Assembly: GCA_019321725.1 (NCBI GenBank)
Contig: CM033111.1
Coordinates: 2,418,001-2,482,000, forward strand
DNA: 64,000 nucleotides
DNA from: Paulownia fortunei
Lineage: Eukaryota; Streptophyta; Magnoliopsida; Lamiales; Paulowniaceae
Direction: 5' to 3'
This document shows, piece after piece, positions 1-11,859 of this stretch. The notes under the pieces are model-generated. The model saw nothing but the letters and a program-made list of their open reading frames with translations. It made no database searches and was not told the origin of the DNA. How positions within the stretch are numbered: the stretch's first letter is position 1; each line of letters opens with the position of its first letter. Both the position numbers and the translations under genes were made by a program.

Positions 1-1432
1 ACGAACCATCCATAAAGTTTCAAAGTTGTGTCTCAACTTGATATTGAAAACTATTATTATATCATAGTCACATTTTTTTATTAAATGTTCTTGCAAAAAA
101 ATACCCATAAGGTCCTAATCACGCTCTTGCGTACTTGTGGAAGATGTTTACTGATTTTGATCATTTGAAAATCACTTTTATATCAATATTGCTGTAGACT
201 TTTTTGATAAAGCAAACTTTATCACTTACATTTTTTTTATTTTTTTTGTAATTACATGATAGTATTATGTTGATAATAAATATATTCTCAAGCTAAAAAA
301 ATGATATATTTAAAAAATTGGGGATGTAAATTACATTTTGATATGAATAAAAGTTGCATAATGATAAATTATATACACATTCAAATTTTACCAGTAAAAA
401 CAACTAAAAGAGAGATTGATAATTAAAAATGTTTAACGGAATATAATCAATATTATAGAAAGCTCATTTCTATAATCCATTCAAAATTCGATTTTAATAG
501 GAGTATTATTAAAAAAAGTAATACCACATCAATTATGCTGATAATAAATATGTTATCAAGCTTGAAAAACAACAAATTTAAAAAATAGAGGGCATAAATT
601 GCATTTCGATATGAATTAGAATCACACTATGATGCTTTTCTTATAAATAAAATTCTACACCTGTCTACAGACATCGAAAACTATATCATTGTAAGCTTGT
701 GTTTTTGACTTAAATATAAACGAACTCCGGATGGTCTATCCCATCTACCTCGGAACCAAAGCCCCATCTCTTCATCTGTAACCCCTGAACAAATAGGGGT
801 CGAGCGGAATTGGAGCTTAATAGGATCCATATATTTGTTTTTCTCCAAACTTTTTGGGTTTACAGTGCGGCGTTTGATCCGGGTCGGATCGGTTTTTACC
901 AAATATGTGTGAGATAGAGTCGGAGAGACCCGTAAACAGTTTACACGGGTTCTTGTGTGTGTGGAAAGTGGGCGAGCCACAAGCCACAGTCTAATGGGGC
1001 GGGCGGAGGAAGAAATTCAACGATTTGTAACTAAAGCAAAGAAAGAGCAAACTTTTTTCATATTAGAAAATGTAATTAATAAATTTGAATTTAAATCTAA
1101 AATCTTATGATAAAGTTGAGTTTGAATTTGTTATTTCAAAAAACAGTTCGACCAAAAATAGCTGATTTAGATTTTCTTTTTTTCACTGTAAATATTTAAA
1201 TAATTGATACAATATAATTATTAAATTGAATAAATTGGTGTATCGCACCAGATCCATCCAAAAAATTTCACTAAAAATCAGAAAGTGCAAAAACAAATAA
1301 GAACAGAGTTGGAGGGACAGGCCTTCACATGCAACAATAAAAATACAAGAGGACAAATCTGATAAATATGGATGCCTGAGACCCATATCAGCACACATAT
1401 TCATGTCTAATCTAAGATCAAGAAATACTCAC
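1..1432. other. AT-rich intergenic region
   Basis: No gene is supported here. The first 650 bases are AT-rich and hold a diverged tandem duplication, listed separately. Around 929-949 there is a small imperfect palindrome with arms CCCGT and ACGGG. A 99-codon open frame on the minus strand at 681-980 has no recognisable domain and was not accepted as a gene. The promoter of the RNase T2 locus should lie at the right end, but I see no convincing TATA box. Confidence 0.5.
268..622. repeat. Diverged tandem duplication, period about 268 bp
   Basis: The segment at 268-354 is repeated with substitutions at about 536-622. Both copies share the order TGATAATAAATAT, then TCAAGCT, then TTTAAAAAAT, then GATATGAAT. 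The offset is about 268 bases. The sequence is AT-rich and non-coding. It may be an old local duplication or a transposon remnant. Confidence 0.6.
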
Positions 1433-2468
1433 ATGGAGAAATCCAGCTGGTTGATCCTTGTGGAGCTTCTGCTGATATTTGAGCATTTCACAGGGTTATG
1501 ATTTCTTTTACTTTGTGCAGATGGTGAGTTAGTCTTATATATGCCATTCATCAATTCCCCTCTTGACCCAAATCTGAAATTGTACTTCTTTTTCCAAACC
1601 TATGTTAATTCAGTGGCCAGGCTCATACTGTGACACTGTAAGAAGCTGTTGCTACACAACCTCAGGAAAGCCGGCGACAAACTTCACTATCCACGGGCTT
1701 TGGCCTCATTTCTTGAATGATACATTCCCATCAAACTGCAACAAGAAAACCCCTTATGATGGAACCAGTGTAATAATCACATTTGATCAATTGGTTCACT
1801 TTTCATGGTTGAATTCAGGCTATTAATCTTGTCAGCGTAATTAAACTTGCCATTATGGGCTTTATCGGCAAAATGGATAGAGGAAAATGACAGTATGATG
1901 TTACAGATGTCAGATTTATTTAGTAGAATGCAACAGAGTTGGGCAACAGTGGCTTGCCCAAAGAACAATGGAACCAGGTTCTGGTCTCATGAATGGGAAA
2001 AGCATGGCACTTGTTCTAGGTCAGTACTAGACCAGCATTCATACTTTGAAGCCGCTCTCAACATTAAGGACAAGGTTAAAACTCCTTCAAATACTCGAGA
2101 CTGCAGGTGATCGATCTTTTCGTTTTAAATTATTTCTTGCTATAACTAGGCCGCATTGTCCACCCAATCATTCACGCCAGATTTAGACCACATCACTTTT
2201 TAAGCTATATTTTAACCTGAGGGTACGATGAAATTATGTTGCAGGAATCCGCCCAGATGACGGGTTTTACAAATTAGATGATATTAAGGAAGCCATAAAA
2301 GCAGGAACTGGTTACAGTGCAGCCATAGAATGCAATTCTGACCCATCACGAAACGTGCAGCTGTACCAGGTTTATCTGCGTGTTGATGCATCTGGCAGAG
2401 ACTTAATTGAGTGTCCAGTGATTCCTCAGAGGAGATGCAATACCACAATTCAGTTTCCAATCTTTTAA
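1433..2468 (+). pseudogene. S-like ribonuclease T2 (RNS-type), probably frame-broken
   Basis: This family comprises secreted or vacuolar endoribonucleases that cleave RNA through a 2',3'-cyclic phosphate. Predicted exons are 1433-1523, 1614-1769, 1907-2106 and 2245-2468, all with GT-AG introns. Exon 1 opens with a hydrophobic signal-like stretch (MEKSSWLILVELLLIF). It is followed in another frame by YDFFYFVQM, which splices onto WPGSYCDT. Both catalytic motifs are present: FTIHGLWPH in exon 2 and FWSHEWEKHGTC in exon 3. Exon 4 completes the fold to a normal end (TTIQFPIF, stop). Two frame breaks are visible: one extra base near 1496 between signal and mature region, and one extra base in the A run at 2078-2081. 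Everything else matches the family, so this is either a recent pseudogene or a locus with two assembly errors. By neighbourhood it resembles Arabidopsis RNS3. Confidence 0.8.
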
Positions 2469-4099
2469 AGTCTAGTTTGGTTGCTCAATTTTATTTCTGT
2501 TATTTGTGGTCATGAGGGTGCTCCTGTAATTCATTGCCACATGATTCTGTTGTTCTCAAAATTCATAAAAAAAGTCAAATTTGTAACTATGTAATATCTT
2601 TATCTTAATTTTTTATAAGCTAACTTAAGCTTATTTTAATTCACACAAGCTTAGGAAATTGATATAATATAAGAAACATCAGACTATCTGCATTTAGCTG
2701 TAAATATAATAGTTAAATAATTAATAACACAATCAAATCAAATAATTATAAACAATGGGTCAAAGTTGGCATCAGCACCGGCTGCGGCCCGCCCTAAAAA
2801 ATCTGACCAAAACATGAATGGCTAAATTATGCATTAATAAAAACGACAGCATCTGGTACCTGATAAACGTGACAGCCCGACCACCTTTGATCCTCTGACT
2901 GCCCAAGAAACCATCTGGACAAGACATTGTTCGTGTGCCATACATTTACTCGATATTATGATGTTCTTAAATTACCTCTCGTTAACCTCCTTTATTAATA
3001 AATATACTTTTTCTTTTTTCTTTTTATGTGTTACTCAATTTGAACTAGAATAGTTGTATGAAAGTGAAAGTAAAATACCTTTATATGTTTACGTTAAGTT
3101 CCAACTTTAATATGTTGATATGTCTTTGCTCTCTATTTTTTTTTTTAAAATCACATTTTCTCATTCTAAGTGTTGTTTTTCACCTATTACGAATCCCATT
3201 AATTACATACAAGTATTATTATTTTTAATTATATTAAATAAAATATCTAATAAATATTTATATATGAATAAAAACATGCACCCAGAGTGTACTATAATAT
3301 CTAGTAAAAATAAAATTTGTAAAATTGAAAACTTGTTATCTGCATTTGCATCTCCACTGGACCACTTGCTAAAATTTATTTCCCCAAACAACAATTTCCC
3401 ATCCAACTCTAACTCACATTCTAATGAAATCCTGCTCTGATCCCCAAATCCACACAAACAAACGCGTAGGATGAAAATAAATGAAATTTTTACTATTATA
3501 AATATATTTGAAATGGGCCTTTATTTTTATTTTCAAATCCTCTTCCACTTGAACTTGTCTCTTTTATTTTTTTTTAAATTTATTATATATATATATATAT
3601 TTATATGATATTTTTTAAAAATATATTTTTAGAAAAATTTAATATATTATTTTTTAAAAAAATATTTTAAATATTTTTAAATAATAAAATATATTTAATG
3701 AGTATAGTCCAGATCTCAATTTAAATTCTAAAATATTTAAAGAAATAAATTTTTAATTTTGATCAAAACCACCTCATTAACATTAACGTCCATAACCAAA
3801 ACTAAAAGTCACACGCATTCCTTTTCTTTTCCTGCTACTACTTTTCTTTTCTATCCAATTTCTTTCTTTTTATACTGTTTCCTTCTTAAAAATTTAGCAA
3901 TTTCTAGCAGCTGTCGCTCACTATTCTAATTATAGTGAACACTTCAATTAACGAACCAATGAACATGAATTGACCTCCACAACACGCGATTTATAGGAAT
4001 AACAGAGTATTCTTCTGGGGCAGGCTTTGAAATCGAGTTTGAGTCTAAACGACATCTCTGAAACTCGCCATAAATTAAGGCCTCAGAGTGTTGTACAAG
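2469..4099. other. Intergenic region and probable GALT1 promoter/leader
   Basis: 2469-3960 is AT-rich and contains an AT dinucleotide run near 3583-3602. Small open frames on both strands at 3120-3457 overlap one another and show no domain, so I treat them as chance. The last 150 bases (about 3950-4099) become less AT-rich and end in a good splice donor (CAAG|GTGCGT). They are the likely first, untranslated exon of the galactosyltransferase gene. Confidence 0.45.
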
Positions 4100-5099
4100 G
4101 TGCGTCTTATTTGCATTATGTTTGTGTTAATGCCGCCTTTTTTTTTTTGTCATGCTTTTTCGGTTTTATAATGCTTAATCTACAACGCGATGCATTCATA
4201 TCTCTGTAGTTACTGTTTTATGTGCAAGTATACGCAGTATCTACTTGTATACGTACGCGTAACGTATATTTATATTTGTTTGAGTAGCGTAGTTATATGC
4301 ATATTTGCATTATATTTGTATATTAGTCGTATCTACTTGTATCTTTGGCTTTGCTGTAGTTGTACGCGTAAACTATATGTTTATGTGCTCTGAGTTGAGA
4401 GCTTTTCAGTTAATTTAGTAGTTAATGAGTTGATTATTTTGAATTATGTGATGATTTGAGTATGATTGTCAATTTTATTAGTTCAGAGCCATTTTTCGTT
4501 TTATGGTTAATTGAAGTTGACATTGAGATTTTGCAGTTGGAGTATTGTAGGGTTGAGTCCTTGAGAAATCTCACAAGTTTTGCCATACCTATTTCTGGTA
4601 TATTGTTGAAGAGATAATTGCTATGGTATATATGCAAGTTGAAAGTGTCCTTTTACTTGGTCATTGGAGTGACTTTTGACTAAATAAAGCTTCTTGATGT
4701 TTAAATGAGAAGGATTGGTAAATGGTCGTATAAAGCTTCCATTTGGACTTCTGACTTTCGTGGTAACTTATTACTGGGGTATGGCAGAGAGGTCCTAAGT
4801 TCTAGCATTAGGTTACTTCAATTTCTTTTTTGGCTTATCTGGACTATGGAGATATGTGATGAAGTCTGTGAAGTTTCTCTAATAGACAAATGTAATTAAT
4901 GAACTGGTATGCTTTGTATTGTTATTTCCCCTTCTAAGATTTCCGTATAGCTTGGTAGCATTTATTTTTGAATTGTTAATCTCATGATTCTTTATTTTGA
5001 TTTTGTTGGTAACCAAGTTGTTGATCTCAGTCACTGGAATTTGCATTTCAACTCATCTCCTTATTTTTGTATTTACTTAGTTTTCATTTGCTATTGCAG
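4100..5099 (+). other. Probable 5'-UTR intron of the galactosyltransferase gene
   Basis: A strong donor (CAAG|GTGCGT) lies at 4100 and a strong acceptor (TTTGCTATTGCAG) ends at 5099. Between them the sequence is T-rich, as expected of a plant leader intron of about 1 kb. The start codon of the galactosyltransferase follows at 5190. Short open frames inside (4190-4393, 4705-4899) have no recognisable content. The intron is inferred from splice signals only. Confidence 0.5.
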
Positions 5100-5189
5100 A
5101 CACCTTTTTATACAAAATTGGCCCTGGTTTCTTAAAGTTCAACAGTCATGGTATCTATATTAGTTGATGAGCACCATTATTGAATTGAG

Positions 5190-8100
5190 ATGAAGAAATG
5201 GTATGGTGGTGTTTTAGCCATATCCTTGTTGATGTTATTTGTTGTTGGATATCATGTAACTAAAAACCCCATCAAGGAGAACTATCTTTCAACTCCTCCA
5301 AACTTCAACGCGACAAGTCCTCTTGAATGGATAAATTCTGGGGCTCGGCCTGCAGTTCCAAGTCCAGTAAATACTTCTCAAGTGATTTCTGCTGAAGCTA
5401 TAGTGTCGGATTTGTTTGCTCAAAGGAACTTTTCAAATGAAGAACAAAGTTCTTTGCACACATGGAACCGTATGAAACACTTGATTACACATTCTTCTCA
5501 AGTCTTACCTAATTCTGTAGAAGCTATTAAGGAAGCTGCTGTCGTGTGGAAAAACCTTATTTCCTCGGTTGAAGAAGAAACACTTCAAAATAATGGAAGT
5601 TTACCAAAGAGAGGGAAAGAGAAACAGTGTCCTCATTTTCTTAGTAAAATGAATGCGTCAGAGCTTGATGATAATGGCTTTAAGTTGCAGGTTCCTTGTG
5701 GCCTTACTCAAGGATCTTCAATCACATTTATTGGCATTCCTAATGGCCTTCTTGGCAATTTCCGAATTGACTTGACTGGTGAATCACTTCCGGAGGAGAC
5801 AGATCCTCCCATTATTTTGCACTATAATGTTAGACTGTATGGTGATAAAATAACTGAGGATCCTGTAATTGTTCAGAACACCTGGACCATTTCACATGAC
5901 TGGGGTGAAGAGGAGCGTTGTCCATCTCCTGAAATGGAAAATAAGAAAGGTACATGCTTATCTCTTTCTCCTATTCATGAGAAATTTGCGGATTGAATAA
6001 AATGTGCTGTATTTTATATATGAAGCATCATCTGTGTTTGCTGGATTTTTATTCTCTGTTTATAATGGGCTAACTCTATCATACGAGTTATAATCCAGAT
6101 ATCTCCCCTTTGGTTTATTGTTTTTCCTGTCCCGGCTCTATGTGCCTTTATGACAAACACCCATGTGACATATCCGTCAGACTGAATTACACATGAGGGG
6201 CTTGCATTAGTTGCAAATAAAAGAATCAGTTTGCCTCTGAACTAGATTTATCTATCAAATTTAAACTGGCTGCCTTAGATCCCTCTGCGGAACGTCACCA
6301 GATATTAGGTTTATCTGTGTATGTACATTATATGTTTAGGCTTATTCTCAAGGCTGAACATCTGTCCTTTCTTCTCAGCTTTACTGATTGGACGTTCCAT
6401 TCATCATTTTACTCAGTTATCTGATGGATTTAGTAATTTTGCCGCCGAAATTGTTATGATATCCTCTTGTCTTACTGCTTTCACCAATATTTAACATTTG
6501 GTCAAGGGATAGTGAGACTTTGATTCTACTGAAAATCTTTCCATAGGTTAAACGCTTGAATATGTGTAAATTTTTTAATATGATAATCTGTTAAATAAGA
6601 TTGTTAAATTACCATGTGAGTAATGCTACAGTCTAAAATCATTTTAATTAATATACTCTTTATCACCTGCAATGCTGTTCCATTTTTCTTTGGCAAGTAC
6701 ACGAATTGTGCTTTACTCAAAGCAAGTTTTAGGTGTAGTTTTGATTGCTGATATATTTTTTCTTTCAGACTTCACTTTCTTTTTGTTTCATTGATGTATA
6801 TTTTCTCCAACTGCATCCATTTTTCTCTATTGTTGCATGTGTTGTGCATCACAATATGCACTTATATCAGTGGAAGAGCTGGACAAGTGCAATGAGTTAG
6901 TGGGCAAAGAAAATAACAAGACTATCAGAGCTAACCAACGTGGCGACAGATCTACCAGGATTTCTATGGTTCATGATGGAAAACCAAGAAAGTACTTTCC
7001 CTTTAAGCAAAATGATTTGTTTGTTGCTACACTCAGAGTCGGTTCAGAAGGAATCCAAACGACAGTGGATGGAAAGCACATAACTTCATTTGCTTTCCGT
7101 GAAGTAATCTTTCTCTAACCCCTTTCCACCCACTTCCACAAGATTCACCTGAAGTTTATGTAGATTTGAACTGCTAGGTAATCGATGTTGATTTGCTTAT
7201 ATCACTGTGCATGCAGACTTTGGAACCATGGGTTGTTAGTGAAGTGAGAATTTCAGGAGATGTAAATTTAACTTCTGTTGTCGCTAGCGGTTTACCAACA
7301 TCAGAGGATTTAGATCATACAATTGACTTGGAAGATCTTAAAGCTGTTCCACTACCTCCAAAAAGACAGCTGAATCTCTTTGTTGGTGTTTTCTCTACTG
7401 CCAACAATTTTAAGCGTAGAATGGCAGTTCGAAGATCATGGATGCAATATCCTGCAATACGGAAAGGACAGGTTGCAGTCCGTTTCTTTGTTGGTCTGGT
7501 ACGTGTTTGCTTCTTTTGGTTAGTTACCTTTACTTGTTAAAGCACCATTAATTAACATTGAACATGCTTTCTTGTACTATAATGCAATAACTGATAGCAG
7601 TGTCCTTTTCAGATCTTACCATAACAAATAAAAGGAAAAAAGTGAAAAAAATAATGTTTACACCCATATTGTTGGAGAATACACTTTACATTTCGATAGT
7701 TGAAGACAAAAAATTTGTAGCACAACTAATTTATTCGTAAAGATAAATAAAATATGGCCTGTATCTTGTAGCATAAAAACCAGATGGTTAATGAGGAGCT
7801 CTGGAACGAGGCAAGGAATTATGAAGACATCCAGTTGATGCCTTTTGTTGACTATTACAGCCTCATCACATGGAAGACCATAGCCATCTGCATCTTTGGG
7901 GTAAAGTCCTCTCCTCTTCCTAGCTCATGGAATATTCCCTCATTACCTCATTACCCTCATCTCTTCAACAGACTCAGGTCGTTTCGGCGAAGTTTATTCT
8001 GAAGACGGATGATGATGCATTTGTACGTGTAGATGAAATCTTGAATTCTTTACGCAGGATCAATGTGACTCGTGGTTTGCTCTATGGTCTCATTAATTCA

Positions 8101-9135
8101 GATTCACAGCCTCATCGGAATCCAGATAGCAAGTGGTACATTAGTCCCGAGGTATCTCTTCAGCTCATTGTATCTTTTCATGACTAAATTGCCAAAGGTA
8201 TTCAACACATTGCTTGTTTCAACACGAAGTTGTTCCTACCAAATGAAGGGATTGAAGGTCAGACTAATACAAAGGAAATATCTATATTTAGTTGCATCAT
8301 TTAAAAATTAGAACATTTTGGCATTTTGCTGGATATTTTGGCATCCCCTCTCAGAAAACTTCCACATGCACGAATAAAGCCTAATACTATGGTACAACGA
8401 AGTAAGAAAGTAAAGGATGAGAAAATTAGAATTTGATGAGTTATTTATGATTGTCACCATCTGTATTCAATAATGATAGACCCAGAGCTGGGTGGGTTTT
8501 TAGTGAAAGAATATGGGGCGGGGGGATAGAAAATGAATATAAATAGATCTCTGCTGTTGTAAGCCTCTTCATCTTGCTAAATCGTAATTATTGTGTGTTT
8601 TCAGCTTCTCAGATGTGTGATCGGTCTGACTCGTTTTGTATTAAATTTTTTTAAAGGAATGGTCTGACAACAAATACCCACCTTGGGCACATGGTCCTGG
8701 TTATGTCGTGTCTAGTGATATTGCAAAGGCAGTTTCCAAGAAACACAGAAAGGGACGCCTTAAGGTAAAAAGCAATTATGCTTGTATTCTCTCCACAACA
8801 TTTCATTGGCATATCTTGTAATCGCATGTGGTTATTCGGATGTCCAGTTATTCAGTGCTTCCAATTGCAACCCTTCAACAGGATATATTTAAGATTATCT
8901 CAATCGTTAAACATTAAAATTGCAGATGTTCAAGCTAGAAGATGTTGCCATGGGAATCTGGATTGCAGAAATGAAGAAAAAGGGTTTGGAAGTTAGATAT
9001 GAGAAGGATGAGAGAATTTTCATTGATGGTTGCAAAGATGGCTATGTCATTGCCCATTACCAAGGTCCAAGAGAGCTGCTCTGTTTGTGGCAAAAGATTC
9101 AACAGGAAAAACTTGCTAATTGCTGTGGCGATTAA
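5190..9135 (+). CDS. GALT1: GALT1-like beta-1,3-galactosyltransferase (GT31, galectin domain)
   Basis: Golgi type II enzyme. Arabidopsis GALT1 adds beta-1,3-galactose to N-glycans on the way to the Lewis a epitope. Seven coding exons splice cleanly: 5190-5949, 6871-7103, 7217-7498, 7772-7900, 7972-8151, 8657-8764 and 8926-9135. They give 633 aa, close to the roughly 640 aa of the Arabidopsis protein. Residues 7-23 are a membrane anchor after a short basic tail (MKKWYGG). A stem with several N-glycosylation sequons follows. A galectin-type lectin domain spans about 168-362 ([28 protein letters not shown]). The GT31 domain spans about 386-580, with the metal-binding DDD triplet at 481-483 ([12 protein letters not shown]), then [17 protein letters not shown] and EDVAMGIW. 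No frame break or missing key residue is seen. The start is the only Met giving the family N-terminus MKK/RxYGG. It is the best-supported gene in the window. Confidence 0.95.
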
Positions 9136-11155
9136 CTCTTACATCTGTTGAGGGCTGCGAAATCTTGTACAGTATACTGAAAACCGGACTTTTAACAATT
9201 GACTCACAACACAAAAGGCGACCATATTGGATTCGACCAAATCAGGCTGGACAAAATATTTTCAGAAGAATATTTGTTCCACGATTTGTAGAAGAGTGGA
9301 CTAAGTTATACGCTTAGTACATAGTAATATGCATTATGATAGTATAGGTTGTAGGAATACATATTATGATGCCATTTTTGGATGGCAATGGGATTTGTAA
9401 CAGATATATAGAGGAAAAGGAAAATGTCTATGCTTCTGTATAGAGCTGAAAAAATATTGACTATTGCCCACCAACAGTAATTGGTTATTGGAGTATACTT
9501 TTGTGTAGAAAAACAAATGGTCGCTGCAACCAGATGCCAAAAATAACTTCTTCTTTTTTTTATGAAATAGGATTGACATTTTTAGATTTTTCAGATGCCA
9601 AAAAGCTTTCAATATATTTTTGTTAAATTTCAGTACAATTAAACAACTAGAAAAAATTATTTACGCTATTCTTTTTCCCTATCTCTCAGTTTTACTTGAA
9701 CCAAACAAAAAAGTTGAAGGAGCATGATTGAAAACGTTGAATAATTGAATCGACAATTGAGTAATATATTCTGTTTATTTAATGATCCTAGTTTGTCTTG
9801 GATCAACCACCTGGAATGCCATTTGTCTATAAAGAAATTATGGTGATTGAAACATATACTCCATTATATGTTTGACAATTTGCACTTGCGGGAACGAGGA
9901 GAAGAGGTGGCATTTTTGGACAAATAATCTTATGCACTTAGACTCAGGATAACTCAACATCATATTTATGATCTTTCTCTTGTTTTCCTGTTACATCAAA
10001 TTTTTACTCCACAAAAGCAAATTTTGAATGAAAGTTTAAAAATCATAATTCTAAATAATATCACGCCATTATTTTAAGTGAGATAACATATGTTTTTTTT
10101 TAAAAAATGTTCTAAAATTGGTAAATTACTACTTTTTGAGAAGAAAATTATTGTTTTAATATTATGCTATTGTTTGTTAATATTTCAAAAAGAAAATATG
10201 ATCATTCGGACCAAGTAGTATTTGAATGGCATTTTATTTCTTAACTTGCTAAACAAAATCCAACAAAATTAGAAGACCGGCAATGTTTCTTTTGGGGTTT
10301 TACTTCCCCAAAAGTCATTCCTCCATTCCTTCAAAATATTTTTAAAAACCCTAATCATTAATATATATATATATATATGGATATATAGTTTAATTATTAC
10401 ATTTTTTCATATATATCTTATACATATATTAATCATAATATCGATAATGAATATATACTATATCCTCAATCATTGCCTTAATATAAGTTATAAATATTAA
10501 ATTATTATATTAATATAATTATAAAATATATTAATATAAAATTTTAATATGACATCATTAATCAAATAAAATTTTACTTTGAAGGAAAAGAAGATTGCCA
10601 AAATAAAACCAAATGCAACTTTACTCAAAAATTAATTACATCACTTTTTTCAAAATAAGAATCAAATATATATTTATTTTCCACATATTTATGGTTATAT
10701 TTCCCAAAACAGCTTTTGCTGACAGACTATTGGTCTAAAAAATTTAAGTGACAATACAAGATGCAAATATACCGAGGCTATGTGTTGGCTCCACGAATGT
10801 GTGTGATTGATGTTCTGAAATTCATGGGTCTGACGAGTTTTGATGATTGACAATCAATAGAGGCAGCCCACAGGAATTATAATGAAGTCCCCAGCACCAA
10901 ATTCTACCTCTGAGAAAATATCTCCTGCAACTGAAAAAGACTGCAAATTATAGATAAACTTCAAAAATCTGTTCAAGAAACGCAATCTGTCGGTACATGA
11001 TTCCAGATCTTTCTACAAACTTCCTGTTGGCGCCCACCATCTGCTTAAAAATCCCAACGTTCACGTTTCCTCCTCCAACAATTTCTTTTTTAAATTCTTA
11101 GATTTCAGAAATCAGCTCCCTGTGTGTGTTCGTTTGCTGGAAAGTTTAAGTGGAA
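9136..11155. other. 3' UTR of GALT1 and AT-rich intergenic region
   Basis: The first 200-300 bases are probably the galactosyltransferase 3' UTR. The remainder is AT-rich with an AT dinucleotide run near 10362-10378. From about 10980 the composition shifts and a pyrimidine-rich stretch appears (11041-11100), which probably contains the promoter and leader of the RING gene. No further gene is supported. Confidence 0.4.
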
Positions 11156-11859
11156 ATGGCCTCTGAAACAGGGTCCTCTGAGCAATCATCCTTCATCGAA
11201 GCCTTAATAAATTCAAGCAACAGGGACATCTCAATCTTCCTCCCCTTCATGTTAGGCTTAACTGCCACCGGCCCACTTCAAGATTCCACAAACCCACCTC
11301 AAGAAACACAAGATCAAGCCTCCCACGTGAGTCACGCGACCGAATCATCCTCATCAACCCCTTTACACAAGGCATGGTCGTCGTGGAAAGTAGTAGTGGC
11401 TCATCACTGGGTTTGGATTCTTTGCTTGGAGATTTATTTTCCAGAAAAAGTGGTCAGCGACCTGCCTCAAAAGCGTCCATTGAGGCCATGACAAGTGTAG
11501 AAATTGTAAAAGGTGAAAATGATGTTGAACAGTGTGTTGTTTGCTTGGAGGAATGGGAGACTGGTGAAATGGCTAAAGAAATGCCCTGTAAGCATAGATT
11601 TCATGGGGAGTGTATAGAGAAATGGTTGAAAATTTGTGGGTCTTGCCCTGTTTGTAGATATGAAATGCCTGTGGATGAAGATGATGATGTGGGCAAAAAG
11701 ACTCGCGGAGAGAATGATGGAGAAAGGAGGCGGAGAGAGATTTGGGTGAGCTTTACTTTTAGTGGTGATTGGAGAAGTGGGGATAACAATCAGAATAGTT
11801 CTAATGATAGTCGTGAGAATAGTGATTCTTCATCAAATCATCAAGAAACGGAGGCTTAG
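11156..11859 (+). CDS. MPSR1-like RING-H2 E3 ubiquitin ligase with an internal frame break
   Basis: Small intronless cytosolic RING E3. MPSR1 of Arabidopsis recognises misfolded proteins and sends them to the proteasome. The N-terminal part starts at ATG 11156 in one frame (MASETGSSEQSSF, then DISIFLPFMLGL). The C-terminal part lies in another frame and is open from before IILINPFTQGMVVV through SLGLDSLLGDLF, PASKASIEAM and the RING to the stop at 11859. The RING-H2 ligands are all present. Counted from the Met at 11374 they are C54, C57, C72, H74, H77, C80, C91 and C94. An acidic, Ser/Asn-rich tail follows. The two frames must switch between about 11320 and 11352, consistent with loss of one base (or gain of two). 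No plausible intron fits there. If the break is real, translation from the ATG at 11374 would still give a 161-aa RING protein lacking the N-terminus. If it is an assembly error, the gene is intact. Confidence 0.85.

Noticed and set aside
681..980. 99-codon minus-strand open frame
   Set aside because: No domain, no splice context and no family resemblance; likely chance in a less AT-rich patch.
4027..4899. Three short open frames upstream of the galactosyltransferase
   Set aside because: They fall in the presumed leader intron and have no recognisable content.
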